NCBI GenBank assembly: GCA_023954045.1
Contig: JAMLIR010000007.1
Coordinates: forward strand, 1-64,000
Origin: Burkholderiaceae bacterium
GTDB lineage: Bacteria; Pseudomonadota; Gammaproteobacteria; Burkholderiales; Burkholderiaceae_E
Reading direction: 5' to 3'
Length of the DNA stretch: 64,000 nt
The notes under the pieces were generated by a model that was not told the DNA's origin, made no database searches, and saw only the letters and a program-made list of their open reading frames with translations. The translations under genes and the position numbers were made by a program. Below, piece by piece: positions 29,187-36,044 of this stretch (position 1 is its first letter; every line of letters begins with the position of its first letter).

Positions 29187-29220
29187 AAGTGCGGTCAACG
29201 CACTTCCACCATGCGGAAGT
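29187..29220. promoter_or_regulatory. Candidate IclR operators
   Basis: Two adjoining dyads lie in the divergent control region: AAGTGCG-gtcaa-CGCACTT at 29187-29205 and ACTTCC-n7-GGAAGT at 29202-29220. The second covers the chosen IclR start codon. IclR proteins commonly bind such sites to control themselves and the divergent operon; the assignment is inferred. Confidence 0.45.
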
Positions 29221-30029
29221 TTCTGATGCTTCGCAGCAAACCGCGACCGATCACCAATGCCCGAGGCCGCCCAGACGGCACCCAGAGCATTGCGCGAGCG
29301 GTGTCCCTGCTGAAGGAGATCGCCGCCCACAATTTCGCCGGGTCGCGCCTGGTCGATCTCGCCGCCCATACGGACCTCAAGGCAGCCACCGCCCACAGAA
29401 TCCTCGCTTCGCTCGTTCGCGAGGGATTGGTGATGCATCGTCGCGGCAGCAGGCAATACTTTCTCGGACCCCTCGCCTACGAACTCGGGCTTGCCTCGAG
29501 CATGCACTTCAACCTGAAGGAAATGAGCGCCCCGATGCTGCGGCGCTTGGCACGCACGACCGGCGACACGGTGTTCTTGACGGTGCGCAGCGGCGCGGAC
29601 AGTGTCGTCATCGACCGTGCGGAAGGGGGCTACCCGATCAAGGTACTGACGCAGGAGATCGGTGCGCGCCGCCCGCTGGGAAGTACGGTCGGGGGCCTGG
29701 CCCTCCTTCTAGAGCTGGATGACGAGGAGGTCGAGCAGATCGTGGCCGCCAACACGCCGCGTCTTGCGCGCTACGGCCATCTCTCCGTCGAGGTCCTGAG
29801 AAGGATGATTGGCCGGTCGCGGTCCCTCGGATATGGCCTGAACGAGAACGACATCTTCGAAGGGGTGACCGGCGTCGGCGTGGCCATACCGCACGGGTTC
29901 GGGCGACCGAGCGCCGCCCTGAGCGTCATCGCAATCTCGTCGCGCTGGACGCCAGAGAGACGCGAGGAAGTCGTGGAACTACTGAAGGAAAGCGCACGGC
30001 AGCTCGGCCAAGTGCTTTCCGGCGAGTGA
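29211..30029 (+). CDS. IclR family transcriptional regulator
   Basis: A 272-residue regulator with an N-terminal winged helix (about 20-80: GTQSIARAVSLLKEIAAH, AHTDLKAATAHRILASLVRE) and a C-terminal GAF-like effector domain (about 95-265: LGPLAYELGL, GARRPLGSTVGGLALL). IclR proteins usually repress or activate a divergent catabolic operon in response to a small carboxylate. The ATG at 29211 is chosen; ATG at 29226 is almost as good, and 29064 would reach through the control region. The divergent FAD oxidoreductase/Bug pair is its likely target. A lower-GC segment includes this gene. Confidence 0.9.
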   Translation: MRKFLMLRSKPRPITNARGRPDGTQSIARAVSLLKEIAAHNFAGSRLVDLAAHTDLKAATAHRILASLVREGLVMHRRGSRQYFLGPLAYELGLASSMHFNLKEMSAPMLRRLARTTGDTVFLTVRSGADSVVIDRAEGGYPIKVLTQEIGARRPLGSTVGGLALLLELDDEEVEQIVAANTPRLARYGHLSVEVLRRMIGRSRSLGYGLNENDIFEGVTGVGVAIPHGFGRPSAALSVIAISSRWTPERREEVVELLKESARQLGQVLSGE

Positions 30030-30161
30030 CACGTCCGCGAGAGCGCTCGGCGCGTACGTCTCGCCTGCATCGGGTCGCGCCGTGAAGCAGGCGCGCCGCG
30101 GTTCCGCTGTGCGATGGCGAGCCCCGCGGCCGGCTGCACCGCGCGTCGACGCAGCGACACG

Positions 30162-30623
30162 CTAGGCCGGCCGGCGCCTGAGCAGCTGGATGATCACCAG
30201 CGTCATGACCGTGCGCTCGTCCTGATTCAGAATCTCGTAGCGGAAGCGCGCGATGCCGCGGTCGACCTTGCTGCCGGAGGGGCGCGAGTCGAGCAGCGTG
30301 AAGCGGCATCGCAGCGTGTCGCCGGGCCGCACCGGCGCCAGCCAGCGCAACTCGTCGACGCCGATGCCCGCGATCGGGCACTGGTCGAACATCCGCGACT
30401 CCTGAACCAGTGCCCACGACAGCGCGGCAGTCTGGAACCCGCCGCAGACCAGTTCACCGAAGTCCGAGTCGCGCGCGGCGACCGGGTCGGTGTGGAAGTA
30501 CAGCGGGTCGTAGCGTCGCGCGAAGCCGATCGCCTCCTCCTCGGTGATCGTGCGTGGCGGGCTCAGGTACGGCACGCCCGGCTCGAAGTCCTCCAGATAG
30601 TATTCACGCGCGCTCATCGACAT
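30162..30623 (-). CDS. MaoC family dehydratase
   Basis: Hot-dog fold protein related to (R)-enoyl-CoA hydratases and mesaconyl-CoA hydratases. The 153-residue form (MSMSAREYYLEDF) carries the MaoC pattern: YDPLYFHTDPVAARDSDFGE with the Asp/His hydratase residues (near D39 and H44), followed by LVCGGFQTAALSWALVQES and WLAPVRPGDTLRCRF. The start at 30623 is favoured; a TTG at 30647 would add eight residues. It is convergent with the IclR gene and divergent from the fluoride riboswitch operon. The substrate, an enoyl-CoA, is not identifiable. Base composition returns to the high-GC norm here, marking the end of the low-GC block. Confidence 0.87.
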   Translation of the reverse strand: MSMSAREYYLEDFEPGVPYLSPPRTITEEEAIGFARRYDPLYFHTDPVAARDSDFGELVCGGFQTAALSWALVQESRMFDQCPIAGIGVDELRWLAPVRPGDTLRCRFTLLDSRPSGSKVDRGIARFRYEILNQDERTVMTLVIIQLLRRRPA

Positions 30624-30723
30624 CGGCCCCGAGGAAAAAGTGTCCAAGCTTAATCGGTCCGCCGATCGGACCGCCTGCCGGCGCTTTCCCGACGCTGCGA
30701 CTTCGCGCTAGACTTCCTGCCCT

Positions 30724-30777
30724 GGAGATGGCATTCCTCCGCGAACCGCTGCGCCCCCGCAGCTGATGATGCCTACG
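30724..30777 (+). promoter_or_regulatory. Fluoride riboswitch (crcB RNA motif)
   Basis: The fluoride aptamer is recognisable from its conserved blocks: GGAGATGGCATTCCTCC (30724-30740), GAACCGCTGCG...CGCAG and the signature CTGATGATGCCTAC (30763-30776). The pseudoknot GGCAT/ATGCC is intact. Downstream, CCTACG (30772-30777) can pair with CGTAGG (30797-30802), competing with the aptamer. CCTGTCC (30813-30819) pairs with GGACAGG (30838-30844), which covers the ribosome site of crcB. Fluoride should turn on the following exporter gene, probably at translation. The motif is read directly; the switching mechanism is inferred. Confidence 0.9.
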
Positions 30778-30847
30778 TGAAAGCCCGGTCCGGGTGCGTA
30801 GGTCGTCGTGCGCCTGTCCGGATCATTCGCAGAACAGGGACAGGACG

Positions 30848-31231
30848 ATGCTCGCTTCGATACTCGCGATCAGCGCAGGCGCCTCGGCCGGCGCGGTACT
30901 GCGCTGGCTCCTCGGCATGTCGCTCAACGCGATGTTTCCCGCCATCCCGCCCGGCACGCTGACGGCGAACCTGATCGGCGGCTACCTGATCGGCGTGGCG
31001 ATGGCGGTGTTCGCCGACCACCCCGGCCTTCCGCCCGAGTGGCGCCTGCTGGTCGTGACCGGCTTCCTCGGCGGACTGACGACGTTCTCGACGTTCTCGG
31101 CGGAAGTCACCACGCTGATCCAGCAGGGGCGCCTGCTGTGGGCGTCCGCCGCCATCGGCATCCACGTCACGGGCTCGCTCGCGCTGACGCTGCTGGGCCT
31201 GGCGTCGGTGAAGCTGCTCGGGCGCCTGTGA
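30848..31231 (+). CDS. crcB: Fluoride-specific ion channel CrcB/Fluc
   Basis: Small membrane channel that lets fluoride leave the cell, working as a dual-topology dimer. The 127-residue protein has four predicted helices and the family motifs GAVLRWLLG (about residue 16), [14 protein letters not shown] (about 37) and [15 protein letters not shown] (about 76), which line the pore. The ATG at 30848 follows the riboswitch and a GGACAGGAC ribosome site; an ORF start at 30794 lies inside the riboswitch and is rejected. A DUF190 gene follows by 10 nt. Fluoride-dependent expression is expected. Confidence 0.96.
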   Translation: MLASILAISAGASAGAVLRWLLGMSLNAMFPAIPPGTLTANLIGGYLIGVAMAVFADHPGLPPEWRLLVVTGFLGGLTTFSTFSAEVTTLIQQGRLLWASAAIGIHVTGSLALTLLGLASVKLLGRL

Positions 31232-31241
31232 GGAGACAGCG

Positions 31242-31559
31242 ATGCAGGGCTACCAGTTGACGTTCTTCACGACACAGGATCGCCGGCACGGCGGCCTGCC
31301 GCTCGCCGAGTGGCTGCTCCAGGAGGCGCGCAAGCTCGGCATCGGCGGGGCGACGCTGCTCGCCGCCTCGGAGGGCTTCGGCCACGATCGCAAGCTGCAC
31401 TCTGCCCACTTCATCGAGCTCGCCGACCAGCCGGTCGAAGTGACGATGGCGCTCGGCGAGGCCGACGCCGAGCGCCTGTTCCAGCGACTGCGCGACGAGC
31501 GGGTCCGGGTGTTCTACGTGAAGGCGCCGATCGAGTTCGGCGTGACCGGCGAGAGCTGA
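31242..31559 (+). CDS. DUF190 protein of the fluoride operon
   Basis: A 105-residue soluble protein of the DUF190 family, which often sits with crcB under the same riboswitch; it has a PII-like (GlnB) fold. Typical sequence: YQLTFFTTQDRRHGGLPLAE near the N-terminus and SEGFGHDRKLHS near residue 44. It is 10 nt after crcB with its own GGAGACAGCG ribosome site. Its role in fluoride tolerance is not established. Its 3' half overlaps the converging Crp/Fnr gene by about 149 nt if that gene really runs to its first stop. Confidence 0.88.
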   Translation: MQGYQLTFFTTQDRRHGGLPLAEWLLQEARKLGIGGATLLAASEGFGHDRKLHSAHFIELADQPVEVTMALGEADAERLFQRLRDERVRVFYVKAPIEFGVTGES

Positions 31560-32238
31560 GTGCTCGCGCGACGGTGCCCCGTGCTCCCGGTGCCTGCCGA
31601 GTGCGGTGCGCGCCCTCGCGCGGCGGCGCCACCGAGCGGCGCAGGCACCCGTCGATCCGGTTCAAGATGCCGCGACCCTCGAGACTCGCCACGCAGCGGT
31701 ACAGCGCCTCGTGGGTGACGCCGATCTCGCGCGCAATCGACTTCAGCCCGGCACCCACCCGGTAGCCGCCGTCGCTGCCTTCGGTGTCGAGCAGGTGAAT
31801 CAGCCGCGCCTCGACGGTGTTCAGGCTCAGGCGCTCGCACTGCAGCCGCAGTCGCCTGACTTCGCGGTTGAGCATCCCGATCCAGCGCACCGCGAACGAC
31901 GGATCGTCATCCAACGCCTCGCCGAGTTCGCGCAGCGGGATCCGGCTGATCTCGGCGTCGGTCACGACGCGGGCGTCGCAGTGGTAGCGCGACGAATGCA
32001 GGCTCGCCTCGCCCACGAATCCGCGCCGGCAGCGCTGCATGACGACGGGCTCGCCATGGATTCCGTGGCGCTCGAGCGTGACCTCGCCCGAGGCCACGTA
32101 GAACATGAACGCCGGCCGCCTGCCGGTCTCGAACAGCGTCGTGCCCCGGGCATACCGCCCGTTCGCGCAGCGCGCGTGCAACCGCGGAGGCAGCAGCTCC
32201 TGCAGTTCGACGGGAAGCTCGCGGGCATGCGTGCTCAT
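31411..32238 (-). CDS. Crp/Fnr family transcriptional regulator with long C-terminal tail
   Basis: A 275-residue regulator. Residues about 20-125 form the cyclic-nucleotide-binding-like sensor (GRRPAFMFYVASGEVTLERH, ESLH-type FVGEASLHSS) and about 145-205 the winged helix (NTVEARLIHLLDTEG, IAREIGVTHEALYRCVASLE). Normal members end near residue 215-225; here a further 60-70 Arg/Ala/Pro-rich residues read antisense through the DUF190 gene. The tail is probably chance read-through to the next stop or the result of a frameshift. The sensor lacks the FNR four-cysteine set, so it is not an FNR oxygen sensor. A palindrome adjoins its start codon. The effector is unknown. Confidence 0.82.
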   Translation of the reverse strand: MSTHARELPVELQELLPPRLHARCANGRYARGTTLFETGRRPAFMFYVASGEVTLERHGIHGEPVVMQRCRRGFVGEASLHSSRYHCDARVVTDAEISRIPLRELGEALDDDPSFAVRWIGMLNREVRRLRLQCERLSLNTVEARLIHLLDTEGSDGGYRVGAGLKSIAREIGVTHEALYRCVASLEGRGILNRIDGCLRRSVAPPREGAHRTRQAPGARGTVARALSSRRSRRTRSAPSRRTPGPARRAVAGTGARRRPRRAPSSLRPAGRRAR

Positions 32239-32253
32239 ATGATCCTGATCATA
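32238..32253. promoter_or_regulatory. FNR/CRP-type palindrome at the regulator start
   Basis: TATGATC-CT-GATCATA is a perfect inverted repeat that can be read as the FNR-like TGAT-N4-ATCA pattern. It begins at the first base of the regulator's ATG and sits in the divergent gap to the DUF4395 gene (start 32310). It is likely a self-regulatory site or the control site of the divergent gene. Confidence 0.5.
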
Positions 32254-32309
32254 CGCAGATCCGCCGCTCCGGGGCGATCATCGGCCTGACCTCAAGCGAG
32301 TCAGTCCCG

Positions 32310-33062
32310 ATGATCGATCGACCCGTCGAATCCGGCCTCGCGCCGGCGCTGCTCAACGAACGCGCGGTGCGCGCTGCCGCAGGCATCCTGTTCCTGTTCG
32401 CGATCGTCTCGTTCATGAACGCGTGGCTGCTCGGCAATTTCGCACCGACGCGCGTGTTCGTCGTCGCGTTCCTGGTCGACTTCGGCCTGCGCATCTTCGT
32501 GAGCGCGCGCCTTTCGCCCAGCCTGATCGTCGGGCAGTGGCTGGTGCGCAAGCAACAGCCCGAGTGGGTCGGCGCAGACCGGAAGCGGTTCGCGTGGTCG
32601 ATCGGCCTCGTGCTGGCGCTCGCGATGCTCTACCTCGTGGTGATCGAGCGCATCGTCGGCCCGGTGAATCTGGTCGTCTGCGCGATATGCCTGCTGTTGC
32701 TGTTCCTGGAGACCGCGTTCGGAATCTGCCTCGGATGCATCGTCTACGAGCGCCTCCCCGGAACCCGGCGTAGCCCGTGCCCGGGCCAGGCCTGCGGCTA
32801 CGTGCCGGCGCCCGGCGCCGGCGGAACGCCCGTGCAGGGACTGGTCGTCGTGGCCTTCGTCGCGGCGATCGGCCTGGTCGCCCCCGAAGTGGCGGGCGAG
32901 AATCTGGGCCCGATCGCGAATCCTTCCCCATCCGCCGCGATCGAGCCGGCGTCGGCGTCGATGTCGGCCGAGGCGGCCGAAGCCGAGCGCTGCCGGGTAC
33001 CGGAATTTGCCAAGGCGATCGGCCACGAGCAGCTCTGGAAGCTGCACAACCACTGCAGGTAG
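32310..33062 (+). CDS. DUF4395 membrane protein
   Basis: A 250-residue protein of the DUF4395 family, function unknown. Four hydrophobic helices occupy about residues 22-45, 48-68, 92-113 and 118-140, with a conserved DFGLRIFVSARLSPS segment between helices 2 and 3 and a CLGC pair after helix 4 (ETAFGICLGCIVYERL). DUF4395 genes often occur near rhodanese or thioredoxin genes, and the CxxC suggests sulfur or redox chemistry. Residues about 150-250 are a variable tail with Ala/Glu-rich sequence and one more helix. It is divergent from the Crp/Fnr gene and possibly controlled by it. Confidence 0.82.
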   Translation: MIDRPVESGLAPALLNERAVRAAAGILFLFAIVSFMNAWLLGNFAPTRVFVVAFLVDFGLRIFVSARLSPSLIVGQWLVRKQQPEWVGADRKRFAWSIGLVLALAMLYLVVIERIVGPVNLVVCAICLLLLFLETAFGICLGCIVYERLPGTRRSPCPGQACGYVPAPGAGGTPVQGLVVVAFVAAIGLVAPEVAGENLGPIANPSPSAAIEPASASMSAEAAEAERCRVPEFAKAIGHEQLWKLHNHCR

Positions 33063-33107
33063 GCCGTTGCGGTGGGCGACCGCTCGGCCGCCATGCGGGC
33101 GCGGCGC

Positions 33108-33920
33108 TCAGCCCGCCAGACTCGCCGGCCCCCGGCCGCGAAGGCGGGCGAGCCAGCCGGACAGGTCGAAGATTCGCCGCCGGCGCGGCTCTGCCGTGCG
33201 GCGCGCGTGGACGTCGTGCCACTCGTTCTTCGCGACCGGGTCGCCCTCGCGCACCCGCGCGGCGTGCGCATCGAGCTGCTCGCGCAATGCCCGGGCCGTG
33301 TCCCAGCGTCCGGGCAACTCGCGACCGAACGGACCGCTCATCAGCGTGTCGAAACGCACGTCGCAGTAGGTCCCTTCGAGCGGAGGCGACGGCAGCCTGA
33401 TCCACGACTTGTCCAGCTGCCCGAGGAGCTGGAACTCACTGTAGCCGTTCGCCTCGAGAAGCTCCAGGATCGACCCGGTTTCGAGATTCGCCTCGAATGA
33501 CAGGTACGGCGGGCGCACGCCGGCCGAGAACATCTGCCCGATCACCATGCGCTCCGGCCCCTCGATGTCGAGCTTCACGTAGTACGGAGCGCGATGGCCG
33601 CGCACGATGTCCTGGAACGGCATCCCGCGGACCGTGATCTCGCGATAGGTGCCCGCCGGAAAGCGGTGGTCGAGGTCGACGTCGAGGCGGCTCCAGTCGT
33701 CGTGCTCGTGCACGAAGAACGACACTTCGCCCGCCGTCTCGGTCAGCGCGACGTCGTGGATGACCAACCGCCCCTCGGCGATGTCGGCCGCGAAGCGCTC
33801 GCGCGCCCGCGCGACGTAGTCCGGATTGGCCTCGATGGCGACGACGTCGAAGCCCTTGCGCAGGTAGAAGTCGGTGTCGGCCCCGTTGTGCATGCCGACG
33901 TCGTAGATCAGGGGCTTCAT
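33108..33920 (-). CDS. FkbM family methyltransferase
   Basis: SAM-dependent methyltransferase of the FkbM family, members of which methylate sugars or polyketide-like hydroxyls. The 270-residue protein has motif I LIYDVGMHNGADTDFYLRKG (residues 4-23), VVAIEANPDYV near 26 and the family YVKLDIEGPERMVIGQM near 113. The C-terminal 60 residues are Arg-rich. It stands alone between convergent DUF4395 and a same-strand LysR gene 44 nt upstream. The substrate is not predictable from context; there is no glycan or polyketide cluster here. Confidence 0.88.
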   Translation of the reverse strand: MKPLIYDVGMHNGADTDFYLRKGFDVVAIEANPDYVARARERFAADIAEGRLVIHDVALTETAGEVSFFVHEHDDWSRLDVDLDHRFPAGTYREITVRGMPFQDIVRGHRAPYYVKLDIEGPERMVIGQMFSAGVRPPYLSFEANLETGSILELLEANGYSEFQLLGQLDKSWIRLPSPPLEGTYCDVRFDTLMSGPFGRELPGRWDTARALREQLDAHAARVREGDPVAKNEWHDVHARRTAEPRRRRIFDLSGWLARLRGRGPASLAG

Positions 33921-33964
33921 GGCCGTGCCTCGCGCTTGCTGCGAATGCTAGCGCATCGCGCGGA

Positions 33965-34867
33965 TCAGTCGCCGAAGCCTGCCAGCCGTTGCGCGATGCC
34001 CTGCGCGAGGAAATCGTAGACGCGCCGAACGACGCGGCTCGACCGGATCTCGCGATGCACCGCGAGCCAGCACGGCAACGGCCCGATCCGCGCGTGCGGC
34101 AACAGCCGCCGCAGCCCCGGCCGGCGCGCCGCCACGTAGTGCGCCATGAACCCGATGCCCGCGCCGGCGTCGACCAGTTCGCCGTAGGCGATGTGGTCGT
34201 CGGTGCGCAGCGCGAACTGCTCGCGCGCGATCGGCACGCCGAGCCGCGCGAAGCCGCGGACGATCGCGTCGTCGAGATCGAAGCCGACCAGCCGGTGCCG
34301 CAGCAGGTCGTCCGGCCGTCGCGGCACGCCGGCAGCCGCCAGGTAGCGTTCGTGCGCGTAGGCGCCGATCCCGATGTCGCCGATGCGACGCGCGACCAGC
34401 CCGCCCTGGGTCGGCCGCACCATCCGCACCGCGATGTCCGCCTCGCGGCGCAACAGGTTGCTGAGCGCGTTCGAGGCCACGAGCTCGACGTGGATCGCCG
34501 GCTCCTCGTCCTGCAGCGCGGCGAGCACGGGGGGCAGCAACCAGGCGGCGGCGACCTGGCTGGTCGTGATCCGCACCTTGCCGCTGGTCGCCTGCCCCAG
34601 GCCCGAGACGGCGCGCGCAAGGCCGTGCGCGCCTGCTTCCATCTGCCGGGCGGCGTCGGCGATCGCCAGCGCCGCGGCCGTCGGCGTGACGCCACGACCG
34701 GTGCGCTCGAACAACGGCGCGCCGAGCTGGGCCTCGAGCTCGGCGATGTGGCGGCTCAGCGTCGGTTGCTGCCCACCCAGGGCGCGCGCAGCGCCGGTCA
34801 GGCTTCCCGCGTCGAGTACGGCGACGAAGCTCCGGACCAGCGCCCAGTCGAATCGATCCAGTGGCAT
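33965..34867 (-). CDS. LysR family transcriptional regulator
   Basis: A 300-residue LTTR with an N-terminal winged helix (residues about 5-65: WALVRSFVAVLDAGSLTGAA, QQPTLSRHIAELEAQLGAPL) and a substrate-binding domain (about 92-295). The ATG at 34867 (MPLDRFDW) is chosen; a same-frame ORF extends to 35179 but reads antisense to the divergent gene. It is divergent from the NAD(P)-dependent oxidoreductase gene over 96 nt, which holds an ACAATTGT-type dyad around 34896-34907, and so probably regulates that gene. Confidence 0.92.
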   Translation of the reverse strand: MPLDRFDWALVRSFVAVLDAGSLTGAARALGGQQPTLSRHIAELEAQLGAPLFERTGRGVTPTAAALAIADAARQMEAGAHGLARAVSGLGQATSGKVRITTSQVAAAWLLPPVLAALQDEEPAIHVELVASNALSNLLRREADIAVRMVRPTQGGLVARRIGDIGIGAYAHERYLAAAGVPRRPDDLLRHRLVGFDLDDAIVRGFARLGVPIAREQFALRTDDHIAYGELVDAGAGIGFMAHYVAARRPGLRRLLPHARIGPLPCWLAVHREIRSSRVVRRVYDFLAQGIAQRLAGFGD

Positions 34868-34963
34868 GCAGAATTGTATGGCTCGAATGCACTGATCGAC
34901 AATTGTCGAATGCGCATCGGAGGCCGACACTGGCCGGGTTGCGTCACCCCCAGGAGCCTCGCG

Positions 34964-35986
34964 ATGATTCCCACCCCTCCGACCGTCCTCGTGCTCGGCG
35001 CCAACGGCCGCTTCGGCGCGGCCGCCGTGCAGGCGTTTGCCGCCGCCGGCTGGCAGGTGCTCGCGCACGCTCGACGCGCGCCCGGCGCCTTGCCGCCCGG
35101 CGCGCGGCACGTCGCGACGCCGCTGCACGACCCGGCGCAGCTGGCCCGCGAGGCCCGTGGCGCGTGCGTCGTCGTGCATGCGCTGAACCCGCGCTACACC
35201 GACTGGGCCCGCGAGGCGATCCCGCTGGCGCGCGCCGGCATGGACCTGGCAGCGTCGCTGGACGCCACCTTCATGCTGCCCGGCAATGTCTACAACTTCG
35301 GCGAACCGATGCCAGCCGTGCTGCGCGAGGACACGCCGCAGCGGCCGTCGACCCGCAAGGGCCGCATTCGAGTCGCGATCGAGGCCGAGATCGAGGCCCG
35401 CGCCGCGCAGGGCTTGCGCGGCGTGGTGATCCGCGCGGGGGATTTCTTCGGCGGCGGCCGCGGCAGCTGGCTGGACCTGGTCGTCGCGAAGTCGCTATAC
35501 GCTGGCCGGCTCGTCTACCCCGGACCGCTCGACGTCGCGCACGCGTGGGCCTATCTCCCGGACTTCGCACGCGCATTCGTCTCGGTCGCCACGCAGCGCG
35601 ACCTGCCGGCATTCACGCGCCTGCACTTCGCCGGCCACGCCCCCACCGGCGCATCGTTCCTCGCGTCGCTCGAGCGCGCCGCCGAGTCGCTCGGACTGCG
35701 GCCCGCGTCCGGCTGGCGGCACGGTCGCCTGCCATGGCCGCTGCTGCGCGCCGGCGGCCTCGTCGTGCCGATGTGGCGCGAGATCGCCGAAATGGCGTAC
35801 CTGTGGCGCGTCCCGCACACGCTCGACGGCAGCGCGCTCGAACGCCTCGCGGGACCGATGGTGCAGACGCCGCTGGAGACTGCGCTGGCCCGCGCGCTTC
35901 GCGACCTGGCTCCGGACGTCGACCGCGATCGGCATCCGGGCAGCAATCCTGCTCGCGCCCACGCTGCGGGGCCTGGCGTCGGTTAA
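34964..35986 (+). CDS. NAD(P)-binding oxidoreductase, atypical SDR/epimerase type
   Basis: A 340-residue protein with an N-terminal Rossmann motif LVLGANGRFGAAAVQAFAAAG (first part LVLGANGRFG, residues 8-17) and extended-SDR features: NVYNFGEP near 107, RKGRIRVAIEAEIEA near 126 and VIRAGDFFGGG near 150. A Tyr-x3-Lys dyad is not clear, so it may be a non-catalytic or atypical member such as an NmrA/epimerase-like protein. The ATG at 34964 has an AGGAGCC ribosome site; the long same-frame ORF from 33989 is antisense to LysR. It is probably the target of the divergent LysR regulator. Substrate unknown. Confidence 0.85.
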   Translation: MIPTPPTVLVLGANGRFGAAAVQAFAAAGWQVLAHARRAPGALPPGARHVATPLHDPAQLAREARGACVVVHALNPRYTDWAREAIPLARAGMDLAASLDATFMLPGNVYNFGEPMPAVLREDTPQRPSTRKGRIRVAIEAEIEARAAQGLRGVVIRAGDFFGGGRGSWLDLVVAKSLYAGRLVYPGPLDVAHAWAYLPDFARAFVSVATQRDLPAFTRLHFAGHAPTGASFLASLERAAESLGLRPASGWRHGRLPWPLLRAGGLVVPMWREIAEMAYLWRVPHTLDGSALERLAGPMVQTPLETALARALRDLAPDVDRDRHPGSNPARAHAAGPGVG

Positions 35987-36044
35987 GCGGCCCGAGTGCC
36001 CTCGACGAGATGACGATGCAGGGTCGCCGGCGCCGGGTCGGCGT

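Noticed and set aside
29064-29210. N-terminal extension of the IclR gene to 29064
   Set aside because: It would read through the divergent control region and the inverted repeats, with no family-like sequence.
30030-30161. Right-hand att copy of the tmRNA 3' end closing an island
   Set aside because: No match to the tmRNA terminal sequence is visible here or elsewhere downstream.
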